Shown: one piece after another, positions 24,597 through 32,000 of the stretch | Layout: the number at the start of each line of letters is the position of its first letter | How positions within the stretch are numbered: position 1 is the stretch's first letter | Notes under the pieces: generated by a model | What the model saw: the letters and a program-made list of their open reading frames with translations, nothing else | Told to the model about the DNA's origin: nothing | The model's database searches: none | Program-made: the position numbers and the translations under genes | Source: UBA9732 sp052170315 | Lineage (GTDB): Bacteria; Spirochaetota; Spirochaetia; Sphaerochaetales; Sphaerochaetaceae | NCBI GenBank assembly: GCA_052170315.1 | Contig: JBQNAT010000011.1 | Location: 11,956 to 75,955 of the forward strand | Reading direction: 5' to 3' | Length of the DNA: 64,000 nt

Positions 24597-25718
24597 ATGA
24601 AAAAACTTATTGCAGTGCTGCTTGTTCTTTTCGTAGCCGTTGCCGGAGTCCTCGCCCAGGGGACACAGGAAACAGCTAGGACAACAACTGTCGAGGGATT
24701 TGACAGGGCCCTGGTTGACGCCGCCAAGGCCGAGGGTGAGCTGGTTGTGTACGGTTCGTGCGAGGAACAGTACCTTGGTGCCGTATGTGAGCATTTTCAG
24801 GAACTTTTCGGGATAAAGACAACCTACCAGCGCCTTTCAACCGGCGAGGTTCAGGCAAAGATTGAGGAAGAGAAGGGCAATCCTTCAGCGGATGTTTTCT
24901 TCGGCGGGACAACCGACCCGTACAACATGCTGGCTTCCGAGAACCTTCTTGAAAGATACGACGCAGCCAATGCCAGGCACATTACAAAGTCCGTTTACAA
25001 GCATGCGGATAACCTCTGGTACGGTATCTATACCGGAATCCTTGGATTCATGTACAACACTGACGAGCTCCGGAGACTTGGTCTTGAGCCTCCTAAGGAT
25101 TTCAAGGACCTTCTCAAGCCCGAGTACAAGGGTCTAATCTGGCTGTCAAACTACAACACGGCAGGAACGGCGAAGCTTGTTATCAACACCGTTATCCAGA
25201 AGTACGGCCACGATGCCGGTATCCAGTTTTTGGTAGACCTGGACAAGAACATTGAAGTTTACACAAAATCCGGCTCCGGTCCTTCAAAGAACGTCGGTAC
25301 CGGCGAGTGTGTCATAGGTATAGGCTTCCTTCATGACGGCATATATCAGATAGTTGACAACGGCTATGCGAACATAGGTCTTGTCATCCCGTCAACAGGA
25401 ACAACCTGTGAAATCGGCGCAACTGCCATTTTCAAGGGCGCGAAGCATGCCAATGCCGCAAAACTCTGGATTGAATATGCCCTTAGCCCCGAATGTGTGA
25501 ACCTTGCCAAGGAAAACGGCTCTTACCAGTTCCTGGTTCTGGACAACGCGGAGCAGCCGCAGATTGCCTACGACTTCGGACTTGACCCGAGCAACGTCAT
25601 AGACTACGATTTCGCGGACGCGACTAAAAATACAAAGCAGTATGTATCCGAGGTCATGACGGCTCTTGCGAATGCCGGCGCCGCGACAGGTGACGCTACA
25701 AGATTCCAGGTCAAATAA
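24597..25718 (+). CDS. Periplasmic binding protein of an iron-type ABC transporter
   Basis: A 373-aa extracellular solute-binding protein of the FbpA/AfuA-like group (also used for phosphonates and thiamine). The signal peptide MKKLIAVLLVLFVAVAGVLA ends in an AxA-type site followed by QG; no lipobox cysteine is present, so the protein is probably soluble in the periplasm. ELVVYGSCEEQ, GFMYNTDELRRLGLEPP and the later GATAIFKGAKH are typical. Start chosen at 24597 because GGAGG lies four bases upstream. The ligand is inferred from operon type only. Confidence 0.85.
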   Translation: MKKLIAVLLVLFVAVAGVLAQGTQETARTTTVEGFDRALVDAAKAEGELVVYGSCEEQYLGAVCEHFQELFGIKTTYQRLSTGEVQAKIEEEKGNPSADVFFGGTTDPYNMLASENLLERYDAANARHITKSVYKHADNLWYGIYTGILGFMYNTDELRRLGLEPPKDFKDLLKPEYKGLIWLSNYNTAGTAKLVINTVIQKYGHDAGIQFLVDLDKNIEVYTKSGSGPSKNVGTGECVIGIGFLHDGIYQIVDNGYANIGLVIPSTGTTCEIGATAIFKGAKHANAAKLWIEYALSPECVNLAKENGSYQFLVLDNAEQPQIAYDFGLDPSNVIDYDFADATKNTKQYVSEVMTALANAGAATGDATRFQVK

Positions 25719-25744
25719 TTTTGATTTGAGACAGCTTTCGTCAG

Positions 25745-25776
25745 TGAGGATGGTGGCTTTCCGCCATCCTCATTTT
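25745..25776 (+). terminator. Intercistronic hairpin between binding protein and permease
   Basis: A stem of at least 8 bp (GAGGATGG at 25746-25753 with CCATCCTC at 25764-25771) followed by ATTTT. Such a partial terminator would let the binding protein be made in excess over the membrane subunits. Confidence 0.7.
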
Positions 25777-25810
25777 GCAAATCTGACTTTTAGAATTTTT
25801 GGAGAAATCA

Positions 25811-27520
25811 ATGGCAAGCTCCCAAAGTGCCAGGCTTGACAAGAAGAAGCTTTTAGCTGACCCGATAATGGTCACAACCATAGTTCTTCTTATCACGTTC
25901 CTTACATTGTTTATCCTTTATCCGCTGGCTATCCTTCTTGTAGACAGCGTGGTAGGGGACGGAGGCTTCTCTTTTTCCGTTTTTAAGAGAATCTTCAAAA
26001 TACCCACTTTCACAACGGCTATTACAAATACCCTGAAAGTCGGTTTCATCGTAGGTCTTATTGCCACGGCGGTAGGCCTTCTTTTCGCTTATGTTGAAAT
26101 TTATGTGAAGATAAACAGGTTCGCGGGCGGACTTTTCAAGGTGGTTTCAATGCTGCCTGTAGTATCGCCGCCGTTTGTCCTTTCGCTTTCCGTTATAATG
26201 CTTTTCGGAAAATCGGGTATAATAACAAGATACCTTCTCAAGATATATGACAACAGCGTCTATGGTTTCTGGGGCATAGTTATAGTCCAGTCTTTGACCT
26301 TTTTCCCGGTCTGCTACATGATGTTCCGCGGTCTTTTAAAGAACATTGACCCTTCTCTGGAAGAGGCCGCACGCGACATGGGAGCTTCAAGGATGAAGGT
26401 TTTTACAAGCGTTACGCTTCCTCTGCTTCTTCCCGGCATAGGAAACGCCTTCCTTGTAACTTTCATAGAATCCATAGCCGACTTTGCGAACCCGATGATA
26501 ATCGGAGGAAGCTACGATACCCTTGCTACGACAATCTATCTTCAGATAACCGGAGCTTACGACAAGGCCGGAGCGTCTGCAATGGCTGTAGTCCTTCTAT
26601 GCATTACGCTGGCAATGTTCATGGTTCAGAAGTACGTGCTTGAGAAGAAATCCACGGCAACCCTTACAGGTAAAGCTTCACGCGGCAGAATGCTCATAGA
26701 AGACAGAGGCGTACGCGTACCGCTTACCGCAATCTGCACCCTTGGGGCTTTGTTTGTAATCCTTATGTACATCTGCGTACCTGTCGGAGCTTTGTTCCCG
26801 ACATGGGGCTACAAGTTTTTCCCGTTCACTCTGAAATGGTTTCAGCAGGTCTTTACAAAGTATAAAGGTTTTAAGGCGTTCAAGGACTCATTTGTCCTGT
26901 CATTCATATCGGCTCCCATAACCGCTTTACTCTCAATGATAATCTCTTATCTGGTTGTTAAGCGAAAATTTAAGGCAAAAGGCTTCATAGAGGCCGTTTC
27001 AATGCTTGCCATGGCAGTACCGGGAACAGTTCTTGGAGTTGGCTATATCAGAGGTTTCAGCGGAGGTGTTTTCCATACCGGCTTTCTGCAGGGACTTTAC
27101 GGAACGGGGGCCATACTTGTAATAGTTTTCATAATCAGGTCCCTTCCAACCGGAACCAGAAGCGGCATAGCGGCCCTGAGGCAGATAGACAAATCCATAG
27201 AGGAAAGCGCCTACGATATGGGCGCTGACAGCTTCAAGGTCTTTACTTCCGTTACATTGCCTCTTATCAAAGATTCGTTCCTTAGCGGTCTTGTTACCGC
27301 TTTTGTCAGGAGCATCACCGCGATTTCCGCGATAATACTTCTTGTCACTCCGAACTATCTGCTCATCACCGTTCAGATAAACGAGTTCGCGGAGAAAGGC
27401 TCTTACGGCCTTGCGTGTGCGTTCGCAACCATCCTGATAATTATCACCTACGGCGCAGTCCTTATAATAAACACCGTTATAAAGCATTTCGGCACAAGCC
27501 GCGTAATCAAGGAGGATTGA
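25811..27520 (+). CDS. Fused double-domain ABC permease, FbpB type
   Basis: A 569-aa membrane protein with about 12 transmembrane segments in two homologous halves, each with an EAA loop (LEEAARDMGASRMKV in the first half, IEESAYDMGADSFKV in the second). This is the FbpB layout in which one chain forms the whole channel. The ATG at 25811 has GGAGA eight to ten bases upstream and is preferred over an in-frame TTG 12 nt earlier. It imports the ligand of the preceding binding protein, probably ferric iron or a related small ion. Confidence 0.88.
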   Translation: MASSQSARLDKKKLLADPIMVTTIVLLITFLTLFILYPLAILLVDSVVGDGGFSFSVFKRIFKIPTFTTAITNTLKVGFIVGLIATAVGLLFAYVEIYVKINRFAGGLFKVVSMLPVVSPPFVLSLSVIMLFGKSGIITRYLLKIYDNSVYGFWGIVIVQSLTFFPVCYMMFRGLLKNIDPSLEEAARDMGASRMKVFTSVTLPLLLPGIGNAFLVTFIESIADFANPMIIGGSYDTLATTIYLQITGAYDKAGASAMAVVLLCITLAMFMVQKYVLEKKSTATLTGKASRGRMLIEDRGVRVPLTAICTLGALFVILMYICVPVGALFPTWGYKFFPFTLKWFQQVFTKYKGFKAFKDSFVLSFISAPITALLSMIISYLVVKRKFKAKGFIEAVSMLAMAVPGTVLGVGYIRGFSGGVFHTGFLQGLYGTGAILVIVFIIRSLPTGTRSGIAALRQIDKSIEESAYDMGADSFKVFTSVTLPLIKDSFLSGLVTAFVRSITAISAIILLVTPNYLLITVQINEFAEKGSYGLACAFATILIIITYGAVLIINTVIKHFGTSRVIKED

Positions 27521-27524
27521 CACA

Positions 27525-28616
27525 ATGGCAATTGAAAATAAATCAAAGGAAAAGAAAGGCGTTCGTCTTGAACACATTTCAAAGATATACAAAGACCCCA
27601 AGACAGGAAAAGACTTCTATGCAGTAAAAGATACCTCACTGAACATAGAACCCGGCACTTTTGTTACCCTTCTTGGCCCGTCAGGCTGTGGAAAAACAAC
27701 CACGCTCAGAATGATTGCAGGCTTTGAAAGCCCGGATGAAGGTGAGATTTTCCTTGGAAGCGAAGCTATAAACGAGCTTACGCCCAACAAGCGGGATACG
27801 GCAATGGTGTTCCAGAGCTACGCGCTTCTTCCCCATTACAATATTTTTGACAACGTGGCTTACGGTCTTAAGCTCCGCAAATTTCCTAAGGAAGTCATAA
27901 AGCGGAAGGTTACAAGGATACTTGAGCTTGTCGAGCTTTCCGGCATGGAATCAAGAATGACAAACCAGCTTTCCGGCGGGCAGCAGCAGCGAGTAGCTCT
28001 TGCAAGAGCCCTTGTTATTGAGCCTTCCGTCCTTCTTTTCGATGAGCCCCTTTCCAATCTGGATGCCAAACTCAGGGTTCAGATGAGAACCGAAATCCGC
28101 CGCATCCAGCAGGAAGTGGGCATCACGGCCATCTATGTCACCCACGACCAGAGCGAGGCCATGGCAATTTCCGACAAGATTATCATCATGGACAAGGGCG
28201 TTGTGGCGCAGATGGGCACCCCTCAGGATATTTACTACCACCCCGTGAACGAATTCGTTGCCGATTTCATTGGAGAAGCAAACTTTCTCCGCGGTCCCAT
28301 GACGGGCAGGGACGGCGATTATGCCGTTATTAAGGTCGAGGGCTTTGACACCAGGGTCGAGCGCAACAGCGGCATGCGAACAGGTGAAAACTACACCTTT
28401 GTTCTCCGACCTGAAGCCGCAACTCTTGCGGACACAGGCGGCCTGCCGTGCAAAGTCGTGCTTTCCTGCTTCATGGGCTCCTACCAGAACTACCATGTCA
28501 AAGTTGGAAATACGCTGGTAAAGCTTGAAGAAAAGAACCCGAAGAATAAGAAAATTTACAGAACAGGAGACGAATGCTGTCTGGTATTTGACCCCGAGTC
28601 TGTTCATGTTCTCTGA
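27525..28616 (+). CDS. ABC transporter ATPase, FbpC/PotA-like
   Basis: A 363-aa nucleotide-binding protein. It shows Walker A GPSGCGKTT (residue about 47), the Q loop VFQSYALLPH, the signature LSGGQQQRVALARAL, Walker B VLLFDEPLSNLDAKLR and the switch histidine in VTHDQSEAM. A C-terminal regulatory TOBE-like domain follows. GGAGG precedes the ATG. It completes the three-gene iron-type importer. It belongs to the same broad class that energises CUT1 sugar transporters, which matters because the two sugar operons in this window lack an ATPase. Confidence 0.9.
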   Translation: MAIENKSKEKKGVRLEHISKIYKDPKTGKDFYAVKDTSLNIEPGTFVTLLGPSGCGKTTTLRMIAGFESPDEGEIFLGSEAINELTPNKRDTAMVFQSYALLPHYNIFDNVAYGLKLRKFPKEVIKRKVTRILELVELSGMESRMTNQLSGGQQQRVALARALVIEPSVLLFDEPLSNLDAKLRVQMRTEIRRIQQEVGITAIYVTHDQSEAMAISDKIIIMDKGVVAQMGTPQDIYYHPVNEFVADFIGEANFLRGPMTGRDGDYAVIKVEGFDTRVERNSGMRTGENYTFVLRPEAATLADTGGLPCKVVLSCFMGSYQNYHVKVGNTLVKLEEKNPKNKKIYRTGDECCLVFDPESVHVL

Positions 28617-28631
28617 TTTTTTGCAAAAAAA

Positions 28632-28730
<99 letters not shown>

Positions 28731-28734
28731 AAAA

Positions 28735-28820
28735 CGGAGAGAGGGGGATTCGAACCCCCGAAGGCTTTTGACCTTACACGACTTCCAATCGTGCACCTTC
28801 GACCACTCGGACATCTCTCC
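28735..28820 (-). tRNA. tRNA-Ser (anticodon GGA)
   Basis: An 86-nt class II tRNA with 7-bp acceptor stem GGAGAGA/TCTCTCC, a long variable arm, T loop TTCGAAT and anticodon loop TTGGAAG, so anticodon GGA reading UCC/UCU. The CCA end is not encoded. The SRP RNA gene follows. Confidence 0.95.
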
Positions 28821-28833
28821 AAATAACAAAAAG

Positions 28834-28862
28834 AATATAACAGAAAGAATAGCGGACTTCAA
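28834..28862 (-). promoter_or_regulatory. Promoter of tRNA-Ser(GGA)-ffs
   Basis: TTGAAG (28862-28857), 17-bp spacer, TATATT (28839-28834) on the minus strand, 14 bp upstream of the tRNA 5' end. Confidence 0.7.
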
Positions 28863-28889
28863 GCTGTGAAACATCATTTCGGCTATAAA

Positions 28890-28918
28890 GTAAAAACAGG
28901 TCAGATATCTGACCTGTT
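28890..28918 (-). terminator. Terminator of tRNA-Ser(CGA)
   Basis: A 24-bp perfect palindrome (28895-28918, arms starting AACAGGTCAG) followed on the minus strand by a T run, 8 bp after the tRNA 3' end. Confidence 0.85.
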
Positions 28919-28925
28919 CCCTTTT

Positions 28926-29013
28926 CGGAGTGAGTGGGATTTGAACCCACGGTGAGGACAAGCCCCACACCAGATTTCGAGTCTGGCTCCTTCGACCGCT
29001 CGGACATCGCTCC
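28926..29013 (-). tRNA. tRNA-Ser (anticodon CGA)
   Basis: An 88-nt class II tRNA. The acceptor GGAGCGA/TCACTCC has one mismatch at pair 5; the anticodon stem is CAGAC/ and the loop TCGAAAT region gives anticodon CGA for UCG. The long variable arm GTGTGGGGCTTGTCCTCAC is complete. The CCA end is not encoded. It has its own promoter and terminator. Confidence 0.93.
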
Positions 29014-29023
29014 AGTAAGATGC

Positions 29024-29052
29024 ATTATCATCATATTTTGATGCTCTGTCAA
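29024..29052 (-). promoter_or_regulatory. Promoter of tRNA-Ser(CGA)
   Basis: Minus strand TTGACA (29052-29047), 17-bp spacer, GATAAT (29029-29024), 10 bp before the tRNA 5' end. Confidence 0.7.
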
Positions 29053-29135
29053 ACAGTATTCCGATAAGTTTAAAATAGTTGGTTTTAACGGCTCTGAATC
29101 ATTTCTGTGAGGTTAATGACGGACTTTTATATCTA

Positions 29136-29164
29136 TTGACAAACCTCTTCCGTAACATTATGTT
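29136..29164 (+). promoter_or_regulatory. Promoter of the tRNA-Ser(TGA)-tRNA-Ser(GCT) pair
   Basis: TTGACA (29136-29141), 17-bp spacer, TATGTT (29159-29164), 12 bp upstream of the first tRNA. Confidence 0.7.
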
Positions 29165-29176
29165 TTAAAAGCTATT

Positions 29177-29261
29177 GGATGGATGGCCGAGCGGTCGAAG
29201 GCGGCGGTCTTGAAAACCGTTGAGGTGAAAGCCTCCGGGGGTTCGAATCCCTCTCCATCCG
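29177..29261 (+). tRNA. tRNA-Ser (anticodon TGA)
   Basis: An 85-nt class II tRNA with acceptor GGATGGA/TCCATCC and discriminator G, D arm TGGCCGAGCGGTC, anticodon loop CTTGAAA (anticodon TGA, reading UCA and other UCN) and a long variable arm. The CCA end is not encoded. Confidence 0.95.
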
Positions 29262-29270
29262 TCTTGGTTG

Positions 29271-29329
29271 CATTGAGGAAACGGGGTTCAGCAGACTGGA
29301 TTCGCTTCAGTCGTATCCCGTCTTCAATG
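29271..29329 (+). other. Structured spacer hairpin between two tRNA-Ser genes
   Basis: Three nested stems with small internal loops can form: CATTGA/TCAATG (29271-29276, 29324-29329), ACGGG/CCCGT (29281-29285, 29317-29321) and GACTG/CAGTC (29294-29298, 29308-29312). There is no T run, so this is not a terminator; it may present the flanking tRNAs for processing. Confidence 0.5.
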
Positions 29330-29341
29330 TGGCAAGAATAA

Positions 29342-29428
29342 GGAGCGATGGCCGAGCGGTCGAAGGCGCTTCCCTGCTAAGGAAGTATACTGGTAACGGT
29401 ATCCGGGGTTCAAATCCCCGTCACTCCG
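29342..29428 (+). tRNA. tRNA-Ser (anticodon GCT)
   Basis: An 87-nt class II tRNA. Acceptor GGAGCGA/TCACTCC with discriminator G, anticodon loop CTGCTAA giving GCT for AGC/AGU, long variable arm GTATACTGGTAACGGTATC. The CCA end is not encoded. It probably shares the transcript of the TGA isoacceptor upstream. Confidence 0.95.
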
Positions 29429-29477
29429 AAAAAGAAAAAAGTCAGGCAAAGCCGGCTTGTTTCGTTTTATAGAGGGA

Positions 29478-29532
29478 CCTGCCGGGATTTGAATCCGAGC
29501 GATAGCCAAACACTCCGGCAGGATAGTGTTTG
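29478..29532. repeat. Interlocked inverted repeats (possible pseudoknot or tRNA remnant)
   Basis: CCTGCCGG (29478-29485) pairs with CCGGCAGG (29515-29522), while CAAACACT (29507-29514) pairs with AGTGTTTG (29525-29532). The order A-B-A'-B' is that of an H-type pseudoknot. Inside the first loop, GGATTTGAATCC resembles a tRNA T arm on the minus strand. Function unknown: structured RNA, protein-binding site or scar of an integration event are all possible. Confidence 0.45.
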
Positions 29533-29598
29533 CAGCGAGGCGGCCCGAAGCATGCCATACCAAAAGGCTTGCAGAGGGCAAAGGTCGCAAATTTTCAC

Positions 29599-29627
29599 TT
29601 GACGGCCATGATGAAAACGGTTAATAG
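29599..29627 (+). promoter_or_regulatory. Promoter of the toxin-antitoxin pair
   Basis: TTGACG (29599-29604), 17-bp spacer, TAATAG (29622-29627), 22 bp before the antitoxin ATG, with AAGGAG between. Confidence 0.65.
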
Positions 29628-29649
29628 TTTAAATGCAAGGAGAAGTGTT

Positions 29650-30195
29650 ATGGCCAATGTGTTTGATTGTGCAAATTTCTTCATTGATATTGCAATTCAC
29701 AATGAAGATTTTGACATGACCAACATGAAACTTAACAAGCTCCTATACTTTGCACAGGGCACGCATCTCTCAAGGACTGGCAAAAGACTGTTTAGCAACA
29801 ATGTACAGGCTTGGACACATGGCCCGGTAATCCCAAGCGTATATTTCAAGTACAACTCATATGAAAGCGGTCCGATATCCAAGGTTGATGACAATTACTC
29901 CTTCAACTTATTCTCGAGTGAGGAGCGAACAACTCTCCTTGATGTAATGAGGGAGATGGGCAAATACACCGCAAGCACATTGCGCAACATAACCCATATG
30001 CCCGGTTCTCCTTGGTCTACAACGTTCTCCGATAAGGAAAAGCGGCAGATTCCCGTAGATGTGTTACGTAAGTACTTCACTGAACATCCGGTGAATGAAT
30101 TCAGACTCTCTGGTAAGATTCCCATTACACAGGCACTCCCTAAGGACTGGTATGATCCTAAGGAAGATTCTGTGTGGGAGTCCTACCTCAAATGA
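29650..30195 (+). CDS. Panacea-domain (DUF4065, SocA-like) antitoxin
   Basis: A 181-aa protein with the Panacea/DUF4065 pattern near its N-terminus: MKLNKLLYFAQGTHLSRTGK, then AWTHGPVIPSVYFKY. Panacea proteins are antitoxins that pair with many unrelated toxins. The ATG at 29650 has a good AAGGAG site; the open frame further upstream runs into the inverted repeats and is not expected to be translated. It overlaps the next gene by ATGA, the tight coupling usual for toxin-antitoxin pairs. It lies between tRNA-Ser(GCT) and tRNA-Arg. Confidence 0.85.
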   Translation: MANVFDCANFFIDIAIHNEDFDMTNMKLNKLLYFAQGTHLSRTGKRLFSNNVQAWTHGPVIPSVYFKYNSYESGPISKVDDNYSFNLFSSEERTTLLDVMREMGKYTASTLRNITHMPGSPWSTTFSDKEKRQIPVDVLRKYFTEHPVNEFRLSGKIPITQALPKDWYDPKEDSVWESYLK

Positions 30196-30488
30196 ACAAA
30201 TATGACATTCACATGGCAGAGGTCTCTTTCGAGGATGTTGATGAGACAAAACTAAGGCCTGTCCTTATACTTGAGGATAAGGTATGTCTGGTTTCATGTC
30301 TGTCCATAACGTCAAACACGGCTCGTGCAGAGGATTATGTCATTCAGATGTGGAAAGAGGCTGGCCTTAAAAAACCTTCTGCAATCCGTTTACTACAGGC
30401 CTTAAATCTTGACCCGTCGTTGATTGGCAGGAAAATAGGGACGCTCCATCCAATCGACATCCTTGAGATACAAGAAAGATTGTGGTAG
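30192..30488 (+). CDS. PemK/MazF-like toxin
   Basis: A 98-aa protein resembling the PemK-like SH3 barrel toxins, which as a family are mostly sequence-specific endoribonucleases. The hallmark strand KLRPVLIL near residue 24 and the later WKEAGLKKPSAIRL and IGTLHPIDI segments fit. It starts four bases before the end of the Panacea gene. Panacea usually partners toxins downstream in exactly this way. The catalytic activity is inferred; no nuclease residue can be proven by eye. Confidence 0.75.
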   Translation: MNKYDIHMAEVSFEDVDETKLRPVLILEDKVCLVSCLSITSNTARAEDYVIQMWKEAGLKKPSAIRLLQALNLDPSLIGRKIGTLHPIDILEIQERLW

Positions 30489-30650
30489 TTAAAGGATAAT
30501 CCTGAATTATATAATTATTCGCGGGCCAATATAAATCGTTAACCGCAAAAAAAGCGAAAATACTTGAACTAACAACGAAAATAAAATACATTTATACAAC
30601 ATTGAGAAGCGATTTTACGCGTTGCGCGTAATTTCAAAAATCAACCAATC

Positions 30651-30724
30651 GAGATCGTAGCTCAGTTGGATAGAGCATCAGATTGCGGATCTGAGGGTCA
30701 GAAGTTCGAATCTTCCCGGTCTCG
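30651..30724 (+). tRNA. tRNA-Arg (anticodon GCG)
   Basis: A 74-nt tRNA: acceptor GAGATCG/CGGTCTC, D arm GCTC/GAGC, anticodon stem TCAGA/TCTGA and loop TTGCGGA, T loop TTCGAAT. The anticodon is GCG, not the ACG (read as ICG) normally used by bacteria for CGN codons. A20 and C35, arginine identity elements, are present. There is an A-C mismatch at the outer T-stem pair. The CCA end is not encoded. Confidence 0.9.
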
Positions 30725-30734
30725 AGTTTTAAAG

Positions 30735-30761
30735 GCTGCTGCGTTTCGCGGCAGCTTTTTT
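30735..30761 (+). terminator. Terminator of tRNA-Arg
   Basis: A 9-bp stem GCTGCTGCG/CGCGGCAGC with a TTT loop, followed by TTTTTT. Confidence 0.9.
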
Positions 30762-30947
30762 ATTATTCACGGATTTAAGCGGTTTTTATCTTTTCCTTTC
30801 AATGAGTATATCCGTAAAGTGGTGTTTTCAGGGTAAAAATGGAGAAATAGACACAATCTGCAGTTTGCAGACCGGCAATAATTGCTTTGTATTACTTTTA
30901 ATTATAGAATGGAAAAAGACGGTAAATTGACTCAAAGGAGTATTAAT

Positions 30948-31919
30948 ATGGGTTACAGGAAAGTTGTTGTGGCCGGAGGCGGAGTTTTGGGGAGCCAGAT
31001 AGCGTTCCAGACAGCTTATTGCGGTTTTGACGTTACAATTTGGCTTAGGAGCGAGGGTTCCATAGGACGCACGCAGCCGAAGCTTGATAATTTGAAAAAA
31101 CTGTATGCTGAAACACTCGAACTGATGGATACACCGGAAGGGAAGACCCCAGCAAATTGGGCCAGAGGGCTTGCGGACATGGACTCCTTCAACAAGGAAG
31201 AGTGCTTGAAGAAAGTGGAGAAAGCCTACAATGGAATAAGGCTTGAGCTTGACCTTGAGAAGGCTGTGGGAGATGCGGACCTGGTCATTGAGTCAATGGC
31301 GGAGGATACGAAGGAGAAAATCGCTTTCTATGAGAAGCTGAAGGGTTATATGCCTGAGAAGACTGTTCTGGTTACCAACTCTTCAACGCTTCTGCCTTCC
31401 ACTTTCGCGAAGTACACGGGCAGGGCGGATAAGTACCTTTCCATGCATTTTGCGAACTACATCTGGAAAAACAATACGGCGGAAGTTATGGCTCAGGAGC
31501 AGACCGACAAGAAGTATTTCGATGAGATTGTACAGTTTGCAAATGATATCAGAATGGTGGCTCTTCCTGTACACAAGGAGAAAAACGGATACCTGCTGAA
31601 CTCGATGCTGGTTCCGTTCCTGCTTAGCGGCCTTGATTTGTTCGTAAACGACGTGTCCGACGCGGAGAGCATTGATAAAGCCTGGAAGCTTGGAACCGGT
31701 GCCCCGCGCGGACCGTTCGAGATTTTTGATGTTGTGGGTCTTAAGACCGCTTACAATATTGTTCTTCAGTACCAGAAGGTTCCGGGGCTTTTTACCTCGT
31801 TGCTCAGGAAGATGATGATGCCTTACAATTTCAAGGGAATGAAGGCTGTTCTTGAGAAATATATCAGCGAAGGCAAGCTTGGAAGAAGCACCGGCGAAGG
31901 TTTTTACAAGTATAACTGA
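30948..31919 (+). CDS. 3-hydroxyacyl-CoA dehydrogenase family protein
   Basis: A 323-aa NAD-dependent dehydrogenase. The N-terminal Rossmann motif is VAGGGVLGSQIA; conserved segments include DADLVIESMAEDTKEK, LVTNSSTLLPS and MHFANYIW, and a C-terminal substrate domain with GAPRGPFEIFD. It probably oxidises a 3-hydroxyacyl-CoA such as hydroxybutyryl-CoA, though no partner genes of butyrate metabolism are adjacent, so the substrate is open. Start at 30948 follows AAAGGAG. A terminator follows at 31949. It is a single-gene unit. Confidence 0.85.
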   Translation: MGYRKVVVAGGGVLGSQIAFQTAYCGFDVTIWLRSEGSIGRTQPKLDNLKKLYAETLELMDTPEGKTPANWARGLADMDSFNKEECLKKVEKAYNGIRLELDLEKAVGDADLVIESMAEDTKEKIAFYEKLKGYMPEKTVLVTNSSTLLPSTFAKYTGRADKYLSMHFANYIWKNNTAEVMAQEQTDKKYFDEIVQFANDIRMVALPVHKEKNGYLLNSMLVPFLLSGLDLFVNDVSDAESIDKAWKLGTGAPRGPFEIFDVVGLKTAYNIVLQYQKVPGLFTSLLRKMMMPYNFKGMKAVLEKYISEGKLGRSTGEGFYKYN

Positions 31920-31948
31920 AATCGAAATTAATCCGATTTTTAATGACG

Positions 31949-31976
31949 GGCTCCTACTTTTTGGGAGCCTGTTTTT
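31949..31976 (+). terminator. Terminator after the hydroxyacyl-CoA dehydrogenase
   Basis: Stem GGCTCC (31949-31954) with GGAGCC (31964-31969), 9-nt loop, T run. Convergent with the YigZ gene. Confidence 0.75.
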
Positions 31977-32000
31977 AAGTCTTGGCCAGAGCTTATTGGT

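Noticed and set aside
29478..29532. A sixth intact tRNA gene on the minus strand
   Set aside because: Only a T-arm-like piece fits; no complete D arm, anticodon arm or 7-bp acceptor stem could be drawn. Kept as a structured repeat instead.
29324..29590. An 88-codon minus-strand frame between tRNA-Ser(GCT) and the antitoxin
   Set aside because: It covers the antisense of tRNA-Ser(GCT); peptides of this kind are commonly spurious products of tRNA regions.
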